64,000 nt of DNA, taken from contig JAFDXR010000013.1 in NCBI GenBank assembly GCA_018267825.1, positions 16,275 to 80,274 on the forward strand. The letters run 5' to 3'. Both the position numbers and the translations under genes were made by a program. The notes under the pieces were generated by a model. That model was not told the origin of the DNA. It did not search any database and saw nothing but the letters and a program-made list of their open reading frames with translations. This stretch comes from Bacteroidota bacterium. Lineage in GTDB: Bacteria > Bacteroidota > Bacteroidia > B-17B0 > Aurantibacillaceae. This document shows positions 43,862 through 53,205 of this stretch, piece after piece; position 1 is the stretch's first letter; each line of letters begins with the position of its first letter.

Positions 43862-45532
43862 TTATTCATAATTCTTCCAACCCGTTTGAAGCAAACGGTA
43901 CTGATCATACTTATATATAAATACTGCTTTGTTTTCAAAACCGGTGGATGCATCCGGGTGATAGAAATTAAATGTGGAAGATACGCCCGTGTATTTATAT
44001 TTATCGAGTTGCAGGAAGAGGGCTGGCCCCTGCTCCTTCAGGTTTTTCAGGTAATACATGCCTATATCAAATCCATCGAAGTAATATTCACTCGGGTCTG
44101 TATTCATGTATGACTGATACGCTTTTACAATACCAAGTGTTGTGGAGTCATTATAATTAATACAACTCTGTGTTGCAAAATGAAATTGCAGTTTATTAAG
44201 GTATTCCTGATCCAGGTTATCGATTTCAGAAACCGTATTGAAGCCTGTCAGTAAAATATCTTTCTTATCGGAAAACACGTATAGCTGTGTAATAAAGTCG
44301 GCAAGTAGAACCTGGTTATTGGAAAGGTAAACCACCACATTCTTTTTCCCGGGCACAAACCCCGATTTCACACCGCCCAGTCCTTTCACTTCTGTAACAG
44401 AATCTTTCACTGTTTTACCGCGGGCCATCATACGATGATTATATTCTTTTTTAAAAGCTTTGAGGTATTGCAGGTCTTTTGCCGAACCGGTATTCACAAG
44501 CATCACATTGTTCCCATCGGCCAGCGAATCGGCTGTATAATCCGCGATTCCTTCAATAAGTGTAAAAAGCGACGGTGTTACTTTCGATACATAAGGATTT
44601 CCGAATAATATTTTACTTTGCTGGGTTAAAGGCGATACAATGGGAATGGATAATGCTTTGGCGCGTTGCGAAACGATTTTAAATGAAGATGCATACAAGG
44701 GCCCGATGATCATATCGAGCGATTTGAAGTCTTCCGACTTACAAATCGTTTCCATGCGTGATGAATCGCGGTCGTCGGTATCAAACAGTTTCAGATTAAG
44801 CTCATAATCTTTTGCACTCAATGAATCCACGGCTTTTTTGAAGCCCAGGTAAAAATCAGCTGCCAGGCTTTGGATAGCAGGGAAAGGAACATGTCCTTTG
44901 GCATACTCATCGACATTGATGAGTTCTGTTTCATTGAGTTTAAATGGCAGAAAAAGCCCGATGTTGTAACTGTTCTTTTTTGCCTTTACAAGTTTCAGCG
45001 TATCCGCGGCCCTCACCGTATCTTTCACAGTACTTATCACCGGGCGTGTATTCTTGTGTGGCTTCTCTGCCACAGCAATGAGCTGTCCTTCACGAATGGA
45101 TGCCGTAAGCCCGGGATTGAGCTCCATGAGTTGCTTTTCGCTTTTATTGTATTTTTTCTGAATGGCATAAAGGGTTTCGCCTTTGGCCACTTTATGACAG
45201 ATATAACGCGAAGTATCAATGCCGGTGGCGGTTGCAGGAGTTGTCACCGCTACGGCTCCCGGAACCGGTATTTTTAATTCCTGCCCGGGTTTCAGGCCAT
45301 CTATGGCTTCGTCATTATCTGCGAGAATATGGTTTACATCCACACCATACAGTTTCGAAATGGCATAAAGACTCTGCCCCTTCTCTACTTTGTGGATGTA
45401 GTATTTTTTACCATTGATGGTTTTAATCTCACTTGATTTCTTTTCCTGAGCCGAAACATTTACTGACCACAGACACATGACCAGGAACAGGCATGCTACA
45501 TATAATCGTGATGTGAAGGTTCGCGGTTTCAT
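43862..45532 (-). CDS. LysM protein with periplasmic-binding (type 1) domain
   Basis: 556 residues. Signal peptide (about 1-28), a first LysM (about 43-90: YYIHKVEKGQSLYAISKLYG) and a second LysM (about 110-155: RYICHKVAKGETLYAIQKKY). A Leu/Ile/Val-binding-protein-like fold (about 185-556) follows: YNIGLFLPFKLNE, FYLGFKKAVDSLSAKDYELN, DMIIGPLYASSFKIVSQRAK and IPIVSPLTQQSKI. LysM parts hold peptidoglycan; the second half may bind a ligand or a protein as in LpoA-type regulators. Common beside guaA in the phylum. Periplasmic. Confidence 0.9.
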   Translation of the reverse strand: MKPRTFTSRLYVACLFLVMCLWSVNVSAQEKKSSEIKTINGKKYYIHKVEKGQSLYAISKLYGVDVNHILADNDEAIDGLKPGQELKIPVPGAVAVTTPATATGIDTSRYICHKVAKGETLYAIQKKYNKSEKQLMELNPGLTASIREGQLIAVAEKPHKNTRPVISTVKDTVRAADTLKLVKAKKNSYNIGLFLPFKLNETELINVDEYAKGHVPFPAIQSLAADFYLGFKKAVDSLSAKDYELNLKLFDTDDRDSSRMETICKSEDFKSLDMIIGPLYASSFKIVSQRAKALSIPIVSPLTQQSKILFGNPYVSKVTPSLFTLIEGIADYTADSLADGNNVMLVNTGSAKDLQYLKAFKKEYNHRMMARGKTVKDSVTEVKGLGGVKSGFVPGKKNVVVYLSNNQVLLADFITQLYVFSDKKDILLTGFNTVSEIDNLDQEYLNKLQFHFATQSCINYNDSTTLGIVKAYQSYMNTDPSEYYFDGFDIGMYYLKNLKEQGPALFLQLDKYKYTGVSSTFNFYHPDASTGFENKAVFIYKYDQYRLLQTGWKNYE

Positions 45533-45673
45533 ATATTCTTTGTTTTATCTAAAAAAGTCTATGCTTTGTTTCTCTGTATTTCTGCTGCTGCTTCTCCGGT
45601 TCAAATACCCCGCCACAATCAGTATCGTACAGATACAAATTATCTTAAAAAGCAGTAAGCCGGAAATATAGTC
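45533..45673. other. Gap after guaA with in-frame open stretch
   Basis: Directly after the guaA stop and in the same frame, 42 codons stay open on the minus strand to the TAA at 45547-45545. They encode a hydrophobic helix (GLLLFKIICICTILIVAGYL) and a polar tail (RRSSSRNTEKQSIDFFR), but no ATG, GTG or TTG precedes the helix. It is either chance, a gene with a rare start, or a read-through extension. Confidence 0.25.
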
Positions 45674-47203
45674 TTATTCCCATTCAATGGTTGCCGGCGG
45701 TTTGGAGCTGATATCATATACAACCCTGTTTACACCTTTCACCTTATTGATAATGTCGTTTGAAACTTTCGCGAGGAATTCGTACGGCAGATGACACCAA
45801 TCGGCGGTCATACCATCGGTTGAAGAAACCGCACGCAGGGCCACTACATTTTCATAGGTACGCTCATCGCCCATAACACCAACACTCTGTATAGGCAGGA
45901 AAATAGCACCAGCCTGCCATACGCTGTCGTATAGTTTTGCTTCTTTAAGTCCTTCAATAAAAATGCTGTCTACTTCCTGAAGTATTTTTACTTTATGCTC
46001 GGTAATATCGCCGAGGATACGAATGGCCAGGCCCGGTCCGGGGAATGGATGGCGCCCCAGCAAAGCAGGATCAATACCCAGGGCTTTACCTACACGGCGC
46101 ACTTCATCTTTAAACAGGCTGCGAAGTGGCTCTACTACTTTCAGTTTCATATAATCCGGTAAACCGCCCACATTGTGATGCGATTTAATCGTAGCCGAAG
46201 GTCCTTTTACCGACACACTTTCGATCACATCCGGGTAAATCGTTCCCTGGCCCAACCATTTGGCATCTTTATCCAGTTTGGATTCTACGTCAAACACATC
46301 GATAAACGTTTTGCCGATGGCTTTACGTTTCTGTTCCGGGTCGGTAAGTCCTGCCAGTGAATCATAGAAACGCTGACGGGCGTTAACCCCCTTCACATTG
46401 AGTCCCATGTGTTTATAGGAATCGAGTACGTTTTCAAATTCGTTTTTACGCAGCAGACCGTTATCCACAAATATGCAATGCAGATTGGCGCCAATAGCCT
46501 TATGAAGCAACACGGCCGCTACGGTACTGTCTACACCACCCGATAAACCAAGAATCACCTTATCATCGCCCAGTTTCTGTTTCAGTTCGGCAATGGTGGT
46601 ATCAATAAACGATTCGGATGTCCAGTCGCCCTTACAACCGCATATACCGTGCACAAAGTTATTGAGGAGCTGCGTGCCTTCAGTGCTGTGATATACTTCC
46701 GGGTGAAACTGGATACCATACGTAGTTTCACCTTTGATGGCGAAACCGGCCACTTTTACATCGTGAGTACTTGCTACAATCTCGTAGTTATCGGGCACTT
46801 TCAGAATGGTGTCGGCATGGCTCATCCAAACCTGCGAGGAATGGCTGATATTTTTAAAAAGCGGGTTCTGGTCGTTTACAAAATTGAGGTTGGCACGACC
46901 ATATTCGCGGCTGCTGGAGCGTCCTACTTCGCCACCAAAAAAGTGCGACAGGTATTGCGCGCCGTAACACACACCCAATAAAGGCAGTTTGCCCTTGATC
47001 TGCGACAGATCCGGTTTAGGCGGGTTTTCTTCACGAACGCTGTGCGGGCTTCCGGAAAGAATAACCCCTTTAATGTGTTCGGTAATCGGTGGAATATGGT
47101 TATACGGATGGATTTCGCAATAAACGTTCAGTTCTCTGACCCGACGGGCAATGAGTTGCGTGTATTGGGAACCAAAATCAAGGATAAGGATTTGCTCTTG
47201 CAT
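45674..47203 (-). CDS. guaA: GMP synthase (glutamine-hydrolysing)
   Basis: 509 residues. N-terminal class I glutaminase: [20 protein letters not shown] with the nucleophilic Cys, triad His in [14 protein letters not shown]-pyrophosphatase P-loop [16 protein letters not shown], then the dimerisation domain, ending in the universal [16 protein letters not shown]. Converts XMP to GMP. The start has no operon partner upstream; the next gene on this strand is the LysM protein. Confidence 0.98.
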   Translation of the reverse strand: MQEQILILDFGSQYTQLIARRVRELNVYCEIHPYNHIPPITEHIKGVILSGSPHSVREENPPKPDLSQIKGKLPLLGVCYGAQYLSHFFGGEVGRSSSREYGRANLNFVNDQNPLFKNISHSSQVWMSHADTILKVPDNYEIVASTHDVKVAGFAIKGETTYGIQFHPEVYHSTEGTQLLNNFVHGICGCKGDWTSESFIDTTIAELKQKLGDDKVILGLSGGVDSTVAAVLLHKAIGANLHCIFVDNGLLRKNEFENVLDSYKHMGLNVKGVNARQRFYDSLAGLTDPEQKRKAIGKTFIDVFDVESKLDKDAKWLGQGTIYPDVIESVSVKGPSATIKSHHNVGGLPDYMKLKVVEPLRSLFKDEVRRVGKALGIDPALLGRHPFPGPGLAIRILGDITEHKVKILQEVDSIFIEGLKEAKLYDSVWQAGAIFLPIQSVGVMGDERTYENVVALRAVSSTDGMTADWCHLPYEFLAKVSNDIINKVKGVNRVVYDISSKPPATIEWE

Positions 47204-47294
47204 AGGTGGTGCAAAGATAAAAATAGTTTAGAGTCTATCGTTACCTGTTGGGAGTTTTTAAATAAGTCCTTTTTAGGGTAAAAATGAACAAAAA

Positions 47295-48422
47295 TCAGGC
47301 TTCCGGGCCAAGTAAGGCCTTCAATACCTGTTTTTCCTTATCCCAGTTATTTTCGGCAGCAGCCAGGCGGGTATTCTGCTTCATCTGCGCGTATCCCGGC
47401 GATTCGAGGACAGAGCGGATCACAGCAGCAATATGAGAAGGTTCATGGGAGTCAATGAACACACCGATCCGGTAATGTTCCACCAGCTTTTCGATTTCGG
47501 GCAGGCGGCTTGCCAGGACTGGAATGCCTGCATGGATATAATCAAAAATCTTGTTGGGCAGACTGAAATGGTAGTTCAGGTTGGTATCTTTATCAATGGT
47601 TACGCCCAGGTCGGCATTCATGGTGTATTGTTTCAGGCCGGCAGCGTTTTGTTTCGGTACAAACATAACTTTCCCGGCGATCTGCGGAGCAGTGGCATCC
47701 TGTTTCAATTGCCCTATCACATCACCACTTCCAACAATAAGCAAGAGGTAATGATCCGGCAAAAAAGCCATGGCCTGCACCAATTCTTCAGCTCCACGCT
47801 GCACATTAATACCGGCTCCCTGCAGAATAATAATTTTCTTCTGATCCGGCAGATTCAGGTCAGTCCTCGTTTTGAGTTCAGGTAAAACTATCGTGTTCGG
47901 AATATTGCGCAACACGGCAAAAGGCCTTCCATAGCGTTCTTTGAAATAGGCTGCAATACTTTCATTAACGGTCAGGCAGGTATCCAGCTTAGGAACGATA
48001 GACCGTTCGAGCCTTTCCCAGATTCTTTTTTTGGAAGGATTAGCCTGAAGTTCCGGCACTTCACAGAAGATCTCGTGACTGTCGTAAATCAGGCGGATTC
48101 CTTTCCAGCGCGCTACCGTGTAGTTGGGCCAGAGGGTATCCAGATCGTTGGCCACCAGCAGATCGGCCTGCCTGAACAGAAGCAGAAAAAATAAGCGCAG
48201 GTTAAACCATGCATAAAATGCCGGACCACTCTCAAAAAACATACGCATCCGTTTACACCGGTAGGATCGCGGAGCGAGTGGCTGCGAGTCTCTTTTGGTA
48301 CGTCCGATGAGCAAAACCTCATAACCACATTCCTGCAGCAAAAGACAGGTTCTGTTCACACGCTGATCCGTTACAAGATCATTGATAACAGAAACTATTG
48401 CTATTTTTTTCGGGTTGGGCAT
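47295..48422 (-). CDS. Family 4 glycosyltransferase
   Basis: 375 residues, GT-B fold. N-terminal Rossmann domain with VINDLVTDQRVNRTCLLLQE, ADLLVANDLDTLWPNY and IRLIYDSHEIFCEVPEL. C-terminal nucleotide-sugar site with IILQGAGINVQRGAEELVQA, MNADLGVTIDK, NKIFDYIHAGIPVLASRLPE. It transfers a sugar from a nucleotide donor, probably in surface-glycan assembly. Last gene of the nine-gene operon, 26 bp after asnB. Confidence 0.92.
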   Translation of the reverse strand: MPNPKKIAIVSVINDLVTDQRVNRTCLLLQECGYEVLLIGRTKRDSQPLAPRSYRCKRMRMFFESGPAFYAWFNLRLFFLLLFRQADLLVANDLDTLWPNYTVARWKGIRLIYDSHEIFCEVPELQANPSKKRIWERLERSIVPKLDTCLTVNESIAAYFKERYGRPFAVLRNIPNTIVLPELKTRTDLNLPDQKKIIILQGAGINVQRGAEELVQAMAFLPDHYLLLIVGSGDVIGQLKQDATAPQIAGKVMFVPKQNAAGLKQYTMNADLGVTIDKDTNLNYHFSLPNKIFDYIHAGIPVLASRLPEIEKLVEHYRIGVFIDSHEPSHIAAVIRSVLESPGYAQMKQNTRLAAAENNWDKEKQVLKALLGPEA

Positions 48423-48448
48423 GGGTGTATGACACGAAGATACGAATG

Positions 48449-50362
48449 TCAGATTGCTTTAAAAACACGCTTCCAGATGGCCAGTGAATACAGGCGCATC
48501 ACAAAATATGGACGTGAACGCACAATGGTTTTGTATCCCTTTTTAAATTTATCGATCCGGATCATTTCCAGTTCAGCAGAGAGAGCCTCCAATACCTGCG
48601 TCTCACCTTCGAGCAACCATTTCACCTGTGGTGTTTCAAAGCCTGTTTTATCGCGCCGCTGGTATACTTCTTTCGGCAAAAAATCCCTGACGGCCTCGCG
48701 CAGCAGGTATTTCAGGGTGCCATCCTTTATTTTTGCAGAAGACGGAATCGAAAACAGGTAATTCACCAGTTCATGATCATCGGCAAACGGCACACGGCTC
48801 TCAATACTGAATGTCATGCTGCAACGGTCTTCGCACTTCAGGTAGGACTTGAGACGGCCGCCTGCATAGTCGTGCAGAAGCTGTTCATTGAGTGATGAAA
48901 ATATAGGTTCAGGTGTGGCTGCCGGCAGCGCTGCATCCGACTTGAAATAACCGGAGTAATCGATGCTGGTATTCAGAAATTCCCTGGCATATTGTTTCAG
49001 CAATGCTTTGGATGAACCCGGTAATGTCTTTTTTGCCGTGAGCATTTGTTTGCGGGCCTCCAGGTATTTTCCGTCACGGATCAGTTCTTTCCAGTAGCTC
49101 AGGTAATGGTGTGTGTAGCCGCTGAATATTTCGTCGGCACCCTGCCCGTCGAGCAATACCTTAATACCCGACTGCCCGGCCAGTTTCATAACCCTGTACT
49201 GCGAATAGGTGCTTGTACTCCACAACGGGATATCCTGGTAATACACCAGGTTTTCCATGTCACTGAAAAACTCTGTTGCCGCAGGGCTTACCTGGTGCCA
49301 GCGACCATTTACCCGGGCGGCAACAGCCGAAGCAAAACGGCTTTCATCGAATGACTCGGAATCAAACACACTTGTAAACAATTGCATGGAGCGCCCCGGT
49401 TGCAAATACTTAACGATGCCGGCAATTGCAGAACTATCAATACCTCCGCTTAAACAGGAGCCCACTTCCACATCGCTGCGCAGGCGAAGTTCAACAGATT
49501 TCATCACAAGCTCGCGGATATTCTGTATGATTTCATGCTCATCTGTATCCTGCGTATGGGTTATTGTCTGTGCGAAATATTTTTTGGTTTCCAGGGTATG
49601 TTCCTTCTTGTTGTAGAGGAGATAATGCCCCGGCTCCAGTTCTTTGATGCCATTGAATAATGAATCCGGCCGATGCTCGATGCGTGCATTGATCAGAAAT
49701 TCCATTTCCTGCGTTGCATCCGGCTGAAACGGCAAAACACCTGCCTTCAGAAAAGCCTTATGTTCACTGGCAAAAGCAAAGATCTCTTTCGAGTGATGGT
49801 AGTAAAACGGCTTCACCCCTACCCTGTCGCGGGCACAAAACACAAGCCCTGTATTTGTATCATACAATGCAAAAGCCCACATACCGTTAAACTGGCTTAA
49901 ACACTCAATACCCCAATGCTGGTAGGCATGAATAATCACTTCGGTGTCGGTATTGGTAGCGAAGCGATAGCCCTGCAATTCGAGATAACGGCGGATTTCA
50001 ATGTAATTATAAATCTCACCATTGTAGGTAATCCATATTTTTGCATCCTGGTCGCACATAGGCTGATGCCCGGCTTCCGTAAGATCGATAATGGATAAGC
50101 GGCGGTGTGCGAAAATAAGTTCTGCCGTTTCATTTCCGTTTCTGATATCCTGTTTTGGATTAAATCGGAATGTACCACTGTTTATATTCACCGCCGGTGT
50201 GTGATCAGAATGCAGGGGCACAGCCATGCCGTTTTTCACAGACACAAAGCCTTCGCCATCCGGGCCACGGTGTTGCAGGGCCCTGCTCATTTTGAAAACA
50301 GGTGAATCAGGACCTACAGGCCCGTTTCCGGAATGATAAATTATACCAGCGATGCCGCACAT
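48449..50362 (-). CDS. asnB: Asparagine-synthase-type glutamine amidotransferase
   Basis: 637 residues. Class II glutaminase with nucleophilic Cys2 (MCGIAGII), RGPDGEG, AHRRLSIIDL and NGEIYNY; synthetase domain with PP-loop SCLSGGIDSSAIAGIV and LLDGQGADEIFSGY. It makes an amide from a carboxylate with ATP and glutamine. In polysaccharide loci such enzymes often amidate uronic acids or amino-acid substituents rather than free aspartate; the operon context favours this. It lies 3 bp after the first deacetylase-like gene. Confidence 0.92.
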   Translation of the reverse strand: MCGIAGIIYHSGNGPVGPDSPVFKMSRALQHRGPDGEGFVSVKNGMAVPLHSDHTPAVNINSGTFRFNPKQDIRNGNETAELIFAHRRLSIIDLTEAGHQPMCDQDAKIWITYNGEIYNYIEIRRYLELQGYRFATNTDTEVIIHAYQHWGIECLSQFNGMWAFALYDTNTGLVFCARDRVGVKPFYYHHSKEIFAFASEHKAFLKAGVLPFQPDATQEMEFLINARIEHRPDSLFNGIKELEPGHYLLYNKKEHTLETKKYFAQTITHTQDTDEHEIIQNIRELVMKSVELRLRSDVEVGSCLSGGIDSSAIAGIVKYLQPGRSMQLFTSVFDSESFDESRFASAVAARVNGRWHQVSPAATEFFSDMENLVYYQDIPLWSTSTYSQYRVMKLAGQSGIKVLLDGQGADEIFSGYTHHYLSYWKELIRDGKYLEARKQMLTAKKTLPGSSKALLKQYAREFLNTSIDYSGYFKSDAALPAATPEPIFSSLNEQLLHDYAGGRLKSYLKCEDRCSMTFSIESRVPFADDHELVNYLFSIPSSAKIKDGTLKYLLREAVRDFLPKEVYQRRDKTGFETPQVKWLLEGETQVLEALSAELEMIRIDKFKKGYKTIVRSRPYFVMRLYSLAIWKRVFKAI

Positions 50363-50365
50363 AGA

Positions 50366-51658
50366 TCAGGAACGTATATAATGATGCAATGTTTCATATT
50401 GTTTTTTCCAGCCCGGGAAATGCAGTTCTGAAAAGCTCCGGTCGTGCCATACACTCACCAGGGTGCCATTCACTTTTTTTACTTCGTCAGCCAGTTCCTG
50501 CATCCGACTCAGCGCCTGTGCGGTCGGGAGTTTAAGGTAATCGTAGTACACTGAATCCATCATGCAAAAAGGCACCATTTCGAGTTCTGTAGCTTCGTTT
50601 TTCTGCAAATCAAAATAAAAGAAAGGCGTGCAGGTGCCCGCTCTGAAGCCATCATGAGATGCAAAGCCCATGGTGTAATCTTTTCGGATACCAATGGCTA
50701 TAAGCAATGCCGGTGTCCGGCGAATATCGAAGTGTAGGTAATGTTGCCTGCTGTGGCTCACAGACTGCCCGGCGAGCTGTTCCAGGTTTTTCTTCTCTTC
50801 ATGCAGGGTATGGCCCTGATCTGAAAAATAAGAAGGATGCAATCCGATGGTTGCTTTGCCTTTCACCGTGTCGATCATCGTTTTGAAAAGCGGATGATGG
50901 CATGGGAGAGCTCTGTCGAATTCAGTTTGACAATGAATGGTCAGAAAGAAGTAAATCAGTGGAATATGTTGCTGGCGGCTCCATTCAACCTGATACGTAT
51001 AATCCGCAAATGGATCGGGTTGTTTGCCTGCTCTCACGGCCCGGCGTTGTTTGATCTGCGCCCGGTTTCCTTTGATCAGGTCTCTAACGGATGCACCAAG
51101 CATGCGCCAACCCGGCTTCCCGAGGTAGGCATAATTGTTATCCACATCGATGGTAGAAATGTATTGAAACGAGCGCGCTCTGAATTCCAGGGATGGGAAA
51201 AGTTTACACAGAGCTTCTTTCAGTTCCATGCACCATAAATCCACAAGGGGTTTGTGCAACTGTTTATGCTTGTATAAAATACTCTGCTGCGCCTCAAAAC
51301 GATTGTGTTTATCGGGCGTAAAAGAAAGCCACTCTTCGTAACGCGAGATCATGTAGAACACTGCCGAAAACACATCGTATCCTAATGCTCCCTGTGTCGG
51401 AAATAACCGCATGATATCCCATTCTGTTACTTCCGGACGAATCTCATCCAGGGTTTGCCTGTTCAGAAGCCCGTGCGGTGCTATATGCAGACACCCGGGT
51501 AATGCATGTTCATCATAGCATAATTTAGGGCCGGCATGTGATCCGAAGGTTGCCCGATTGCCTGTAAGCTCATAGTCCGTGATGCAAACCCGTGTAAATA
51601 TAAACTCACACACGTAAGATAAACGATTGCTAATACCAGGTGAATAAATAAGTAGCAT
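50366..51658 (-). CDS. Polysaccharide-deacetylase-like protein, paralogue 1
   Basis: 430 residues. N-terminal domain of about 150 residues with YDVFSAVFYMISRYEEWLSF, then a deacetylase-like barrel: metal-site region YISTIDVDNNYAY, HPSYFSDQGH (IGLHPS), SHSRQHYLHFD, DYTMGFASHDGFRAGTCTPF and VSVWHD near the end. Same architecture and many identical motifs as the gene at 55843-57159, so the operon carries two copies. Possibly a sugar N- or O-deacetylase; no signal peptide, so it probably acts in the cytoplasm. Confidence 0.82.
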   Translation of the reverse strand: MLLIYSPGISNRLSYVCEFIFTRVCITDYELTGNRATFGSHAGPKLCYDEHALPGCLHIAPHGLLNRQTLDEIRPEVTEWDIMRLFPTQGALGYDVFSAVFYMISRYEEWLSFTPDKHNRFEAQQSILYKHKQLHKPLVDLWCMELKEALCKLFPSLEFRARSFQYISTIDVDNNYAYLGKPGWRMLGASVRDLIKGNRAQIKQRRAVRAGKQPDPFADYTYQVEWSRQQHIPLIYFFLTIHCQTEFDRALPCHHPLFKTMIDTVKGKATIGLHPSYFSDQGHTLHEEKKNLEQLAGQSVSHSRQHYLHFDIRRTPALLIAIGIRKDYTMGFASHDGFRAGTCTPFFYFDLQKNEATELEMVPFCMMDSVYYDYLKLPTAQALSRMQELADEVKKVNGTLVSVWHDRSFSELHFPGWKKQYETLHHYIRS

Positions 51659-51659
51659 A

Positions 51660-52406
51660 CTATTTTCCGAGCACAGACCGGGCTATTGATCTGAAAAACA
51701 CGTTCCAGCTAAAATACGTCATTTTTGCGGCTTTATTACGTTCCAGGTCATTTTTCATGATAGCCGCCGATGCATGCAGATCCAGTACAAAACAAGGCAC
51801 AGCATTAACCGTGAACTCCGTGATAATGCCTGCCCCACGAAATTCGTCCAGTAAAGGATTCACCTGGTTTACATAGCCCGGTTTTTTGGAGAAAATATGA
51901 AATGTAGCAGGCCCGGTTTTACCCTGCTCCACATATTGAATGGTGTATGATTTTTGCCGGCGATAGCCAACAGCCGACATTTCCTCGGCATAGTGTGCAA
52001 AGGTGAGTGATTGTTGCAGATCCACATCGATGCCCAGCAGAAGAGCATGGTGTTGATACATCCAGTGAAACGGTGAATCAATTCCGAAAGAACTTTTGTT
52101 TTCGAGGGCCAGGATCTCTGCCTGTCCTTTTCCCCAGACAGCAAACGAATGCATCGGATTTTTGGTCCGGCGGAAACCCTCATTCCGGAGGGCTTCTGCC
52201 GAAAGGGTTCCGGTGATTGGTGCAGTATGCTCCGGATCAAATGCATCGCCGTTGCGGAGCGTGTAATTAAACGTAGGGATGAGGATAGTTCCTTCCGGTC
52301 CCAGTTTTTGTTTCAGGGCATTGAGAAATGCCTGCGGATCGAATGTTTCCTTATGTTTGCGGGCCTGGTAGGCGAGCTTACGAATATCGGAGCTCAGGTA
52401 AACCAC
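51660..52406 (-). CDS. AAC(3)-family N-acyltransferase, odd N-terminus
   Basis: 248 residues from GTG at 52406. The family core is ILIPTFNYTLRNGDAFDPEH, MHSFAVWGKGQ (catalytic His) and SPFHWMYQHHALLLGIDVDL. It acylates amino groups; in glycan loci the target is usually an amino sugar. Family-like residues (EHTPLKPGD) continue in frame upstream of the GTG, across a run of nine T, without any start codon. Either the gene lost its start or a non-standard one is used. Gap to the GNAT gene is 69 bp, large for this operon. Confidence 0.82.
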   Translation of the reverse strand: MVYLSSDIRKLAYQARKHKETFDPQAFLNALKQKLGPEGTILIPTFNYTLRNGDAFDPEHTAPITGTLSAEALRNEGFRRTKNPMHSFAVWGKGQAEILALENKSSFGIDSPFHWMYQHHALLLGIDVDLQQSLTFAHYAEEMSAVGYRRQKSYTIQYVEQGKTGPATFHIFSKKPGYVNQVNPLLDEFRGAGIITEFTVNAVPCFVLDLHASAAIMKNDLERNKAAKMTYFSWNVFFRSIARSVLGK

Positions 52407-52475
52407 ATCACCCGGTTTAAGGGGTGTATGCTCAAAAAAAAAGAGATATGAGTGATAATCTGCCAGAATGTGCTT

Positions 52476-52955
52476 TTATAAAATTTTACGAAACTGTTCG
52501 AGTTCTGTATGGTAGCCCAGTTTTTTCCAGAAGAGCGCGGCATTTGTATTTCCGCGGATCACCTGGAGTTCTATGGAATGAACTTGTTTCTGATCAAACC
52601 AGTTTTCCAGTGTTTCTACGAGCCTGCGTGCAATGCCCATGCCCGTGTGAGCCTGTGGCACATATACATGTTGCACCACACCTACTTTATTTTCGCCCAA
52701 GTATGAGGGCAGAAGTTTAATGGAGCCATGAGCAAAACCAATGATATGCTCTTCCATAACAGCTACAGGGAGGCAGGCCAAACGATCGAGCGAAGGCAGC
52801 ACCGACTGCATCCATATTATTTCACCATTGGGAATGAGGGGCAGGTCAATACCAAGCTCATGAAAATACATGTAATAGTCGGCAAACAGGCGTGTGACTT
52901 CAGCCACATGCAAAGCATTATTTTTATCGAGTGTTTTTATTTGAATATTACCCAT
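52476..52955 (-). CDS. GNAT-family N-acetyltransferase
   Basis: 159 residues from the ATG at 52955, which overlaps the carrier-protein stop by 8 bp (ATGGGTAA). GNAT core: CLPVAVMEEHIIGFAHGSIK, GVVQHVYVPQAHTGMGIARR (acetyl-CoA loop), VHSIELQVIRGNTNAALFWKK. Longer frames upstream overlap the carrier gene and are not family-like. The operon position suggests it modifies an amino group of the glycan precursor or of the carrier-bound moiety. Confidence 0.85.
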   Translation of the reverse strand: MGNIQIKTLDKNNALHVAEVTRLFADYYMYFHELGIDLPLIPNGEIIWMQSVLPSLDRLACLPVAVMEEHIIGFAHGSIKLLPSYLGENKVGVVQHVYVPQAHTGMGIARRLVETLENWFDQKQVHSIELQVIRGNTNAALFWKKLGYHTELEQFRKIL

Positions 52956-53205
52956 GTTGCCGGTAAATAATATCGCATAATTTGCCAGGTGTGGCAATAT
53001 CTTTGGGGGCAATCGTTTCCAAGTCAATTTCAACGCCGGTTTTTTCTTCCATGGCTACAATAAGATCGATGAATGCCATGGAATCGTAAAGTCCGGAACG
53101 CATCAGATCTAATCCGGCATGCACGTCCGTTGCAGGAAAACCGAGAAGTGCCGCGCGTTGCTTTACTTCCGAAAGAATAATCTGCTCAATATCGCTGCGT
53201 GTCAT
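52948..53205 (-). CDS. Acyl/peptidyl carrier protein
   Basis: 85 residues, four-helix carrier domain. The phosphopantetheine attachment Ser42 is in RSGLYDSMAFIDLIVAMEEK (DSM instead of the common DSL), and the C-terminal helices are IDLETIAPKDIATPGKLCDI. It overlaps the adenylation gene by 4 bp. It should carry the residue activated by that enzyme, in the manner of DltC with DltA. Confidence 0.9.
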   Translation of the reverse strand: MTRSDIEQIILSEVKQRAALLGFPATDVHAGLDLMRSGLYDSMAFIDLIVAMEEKTGVEIDLETIAPKDIATPGKLCDIIYRQHG

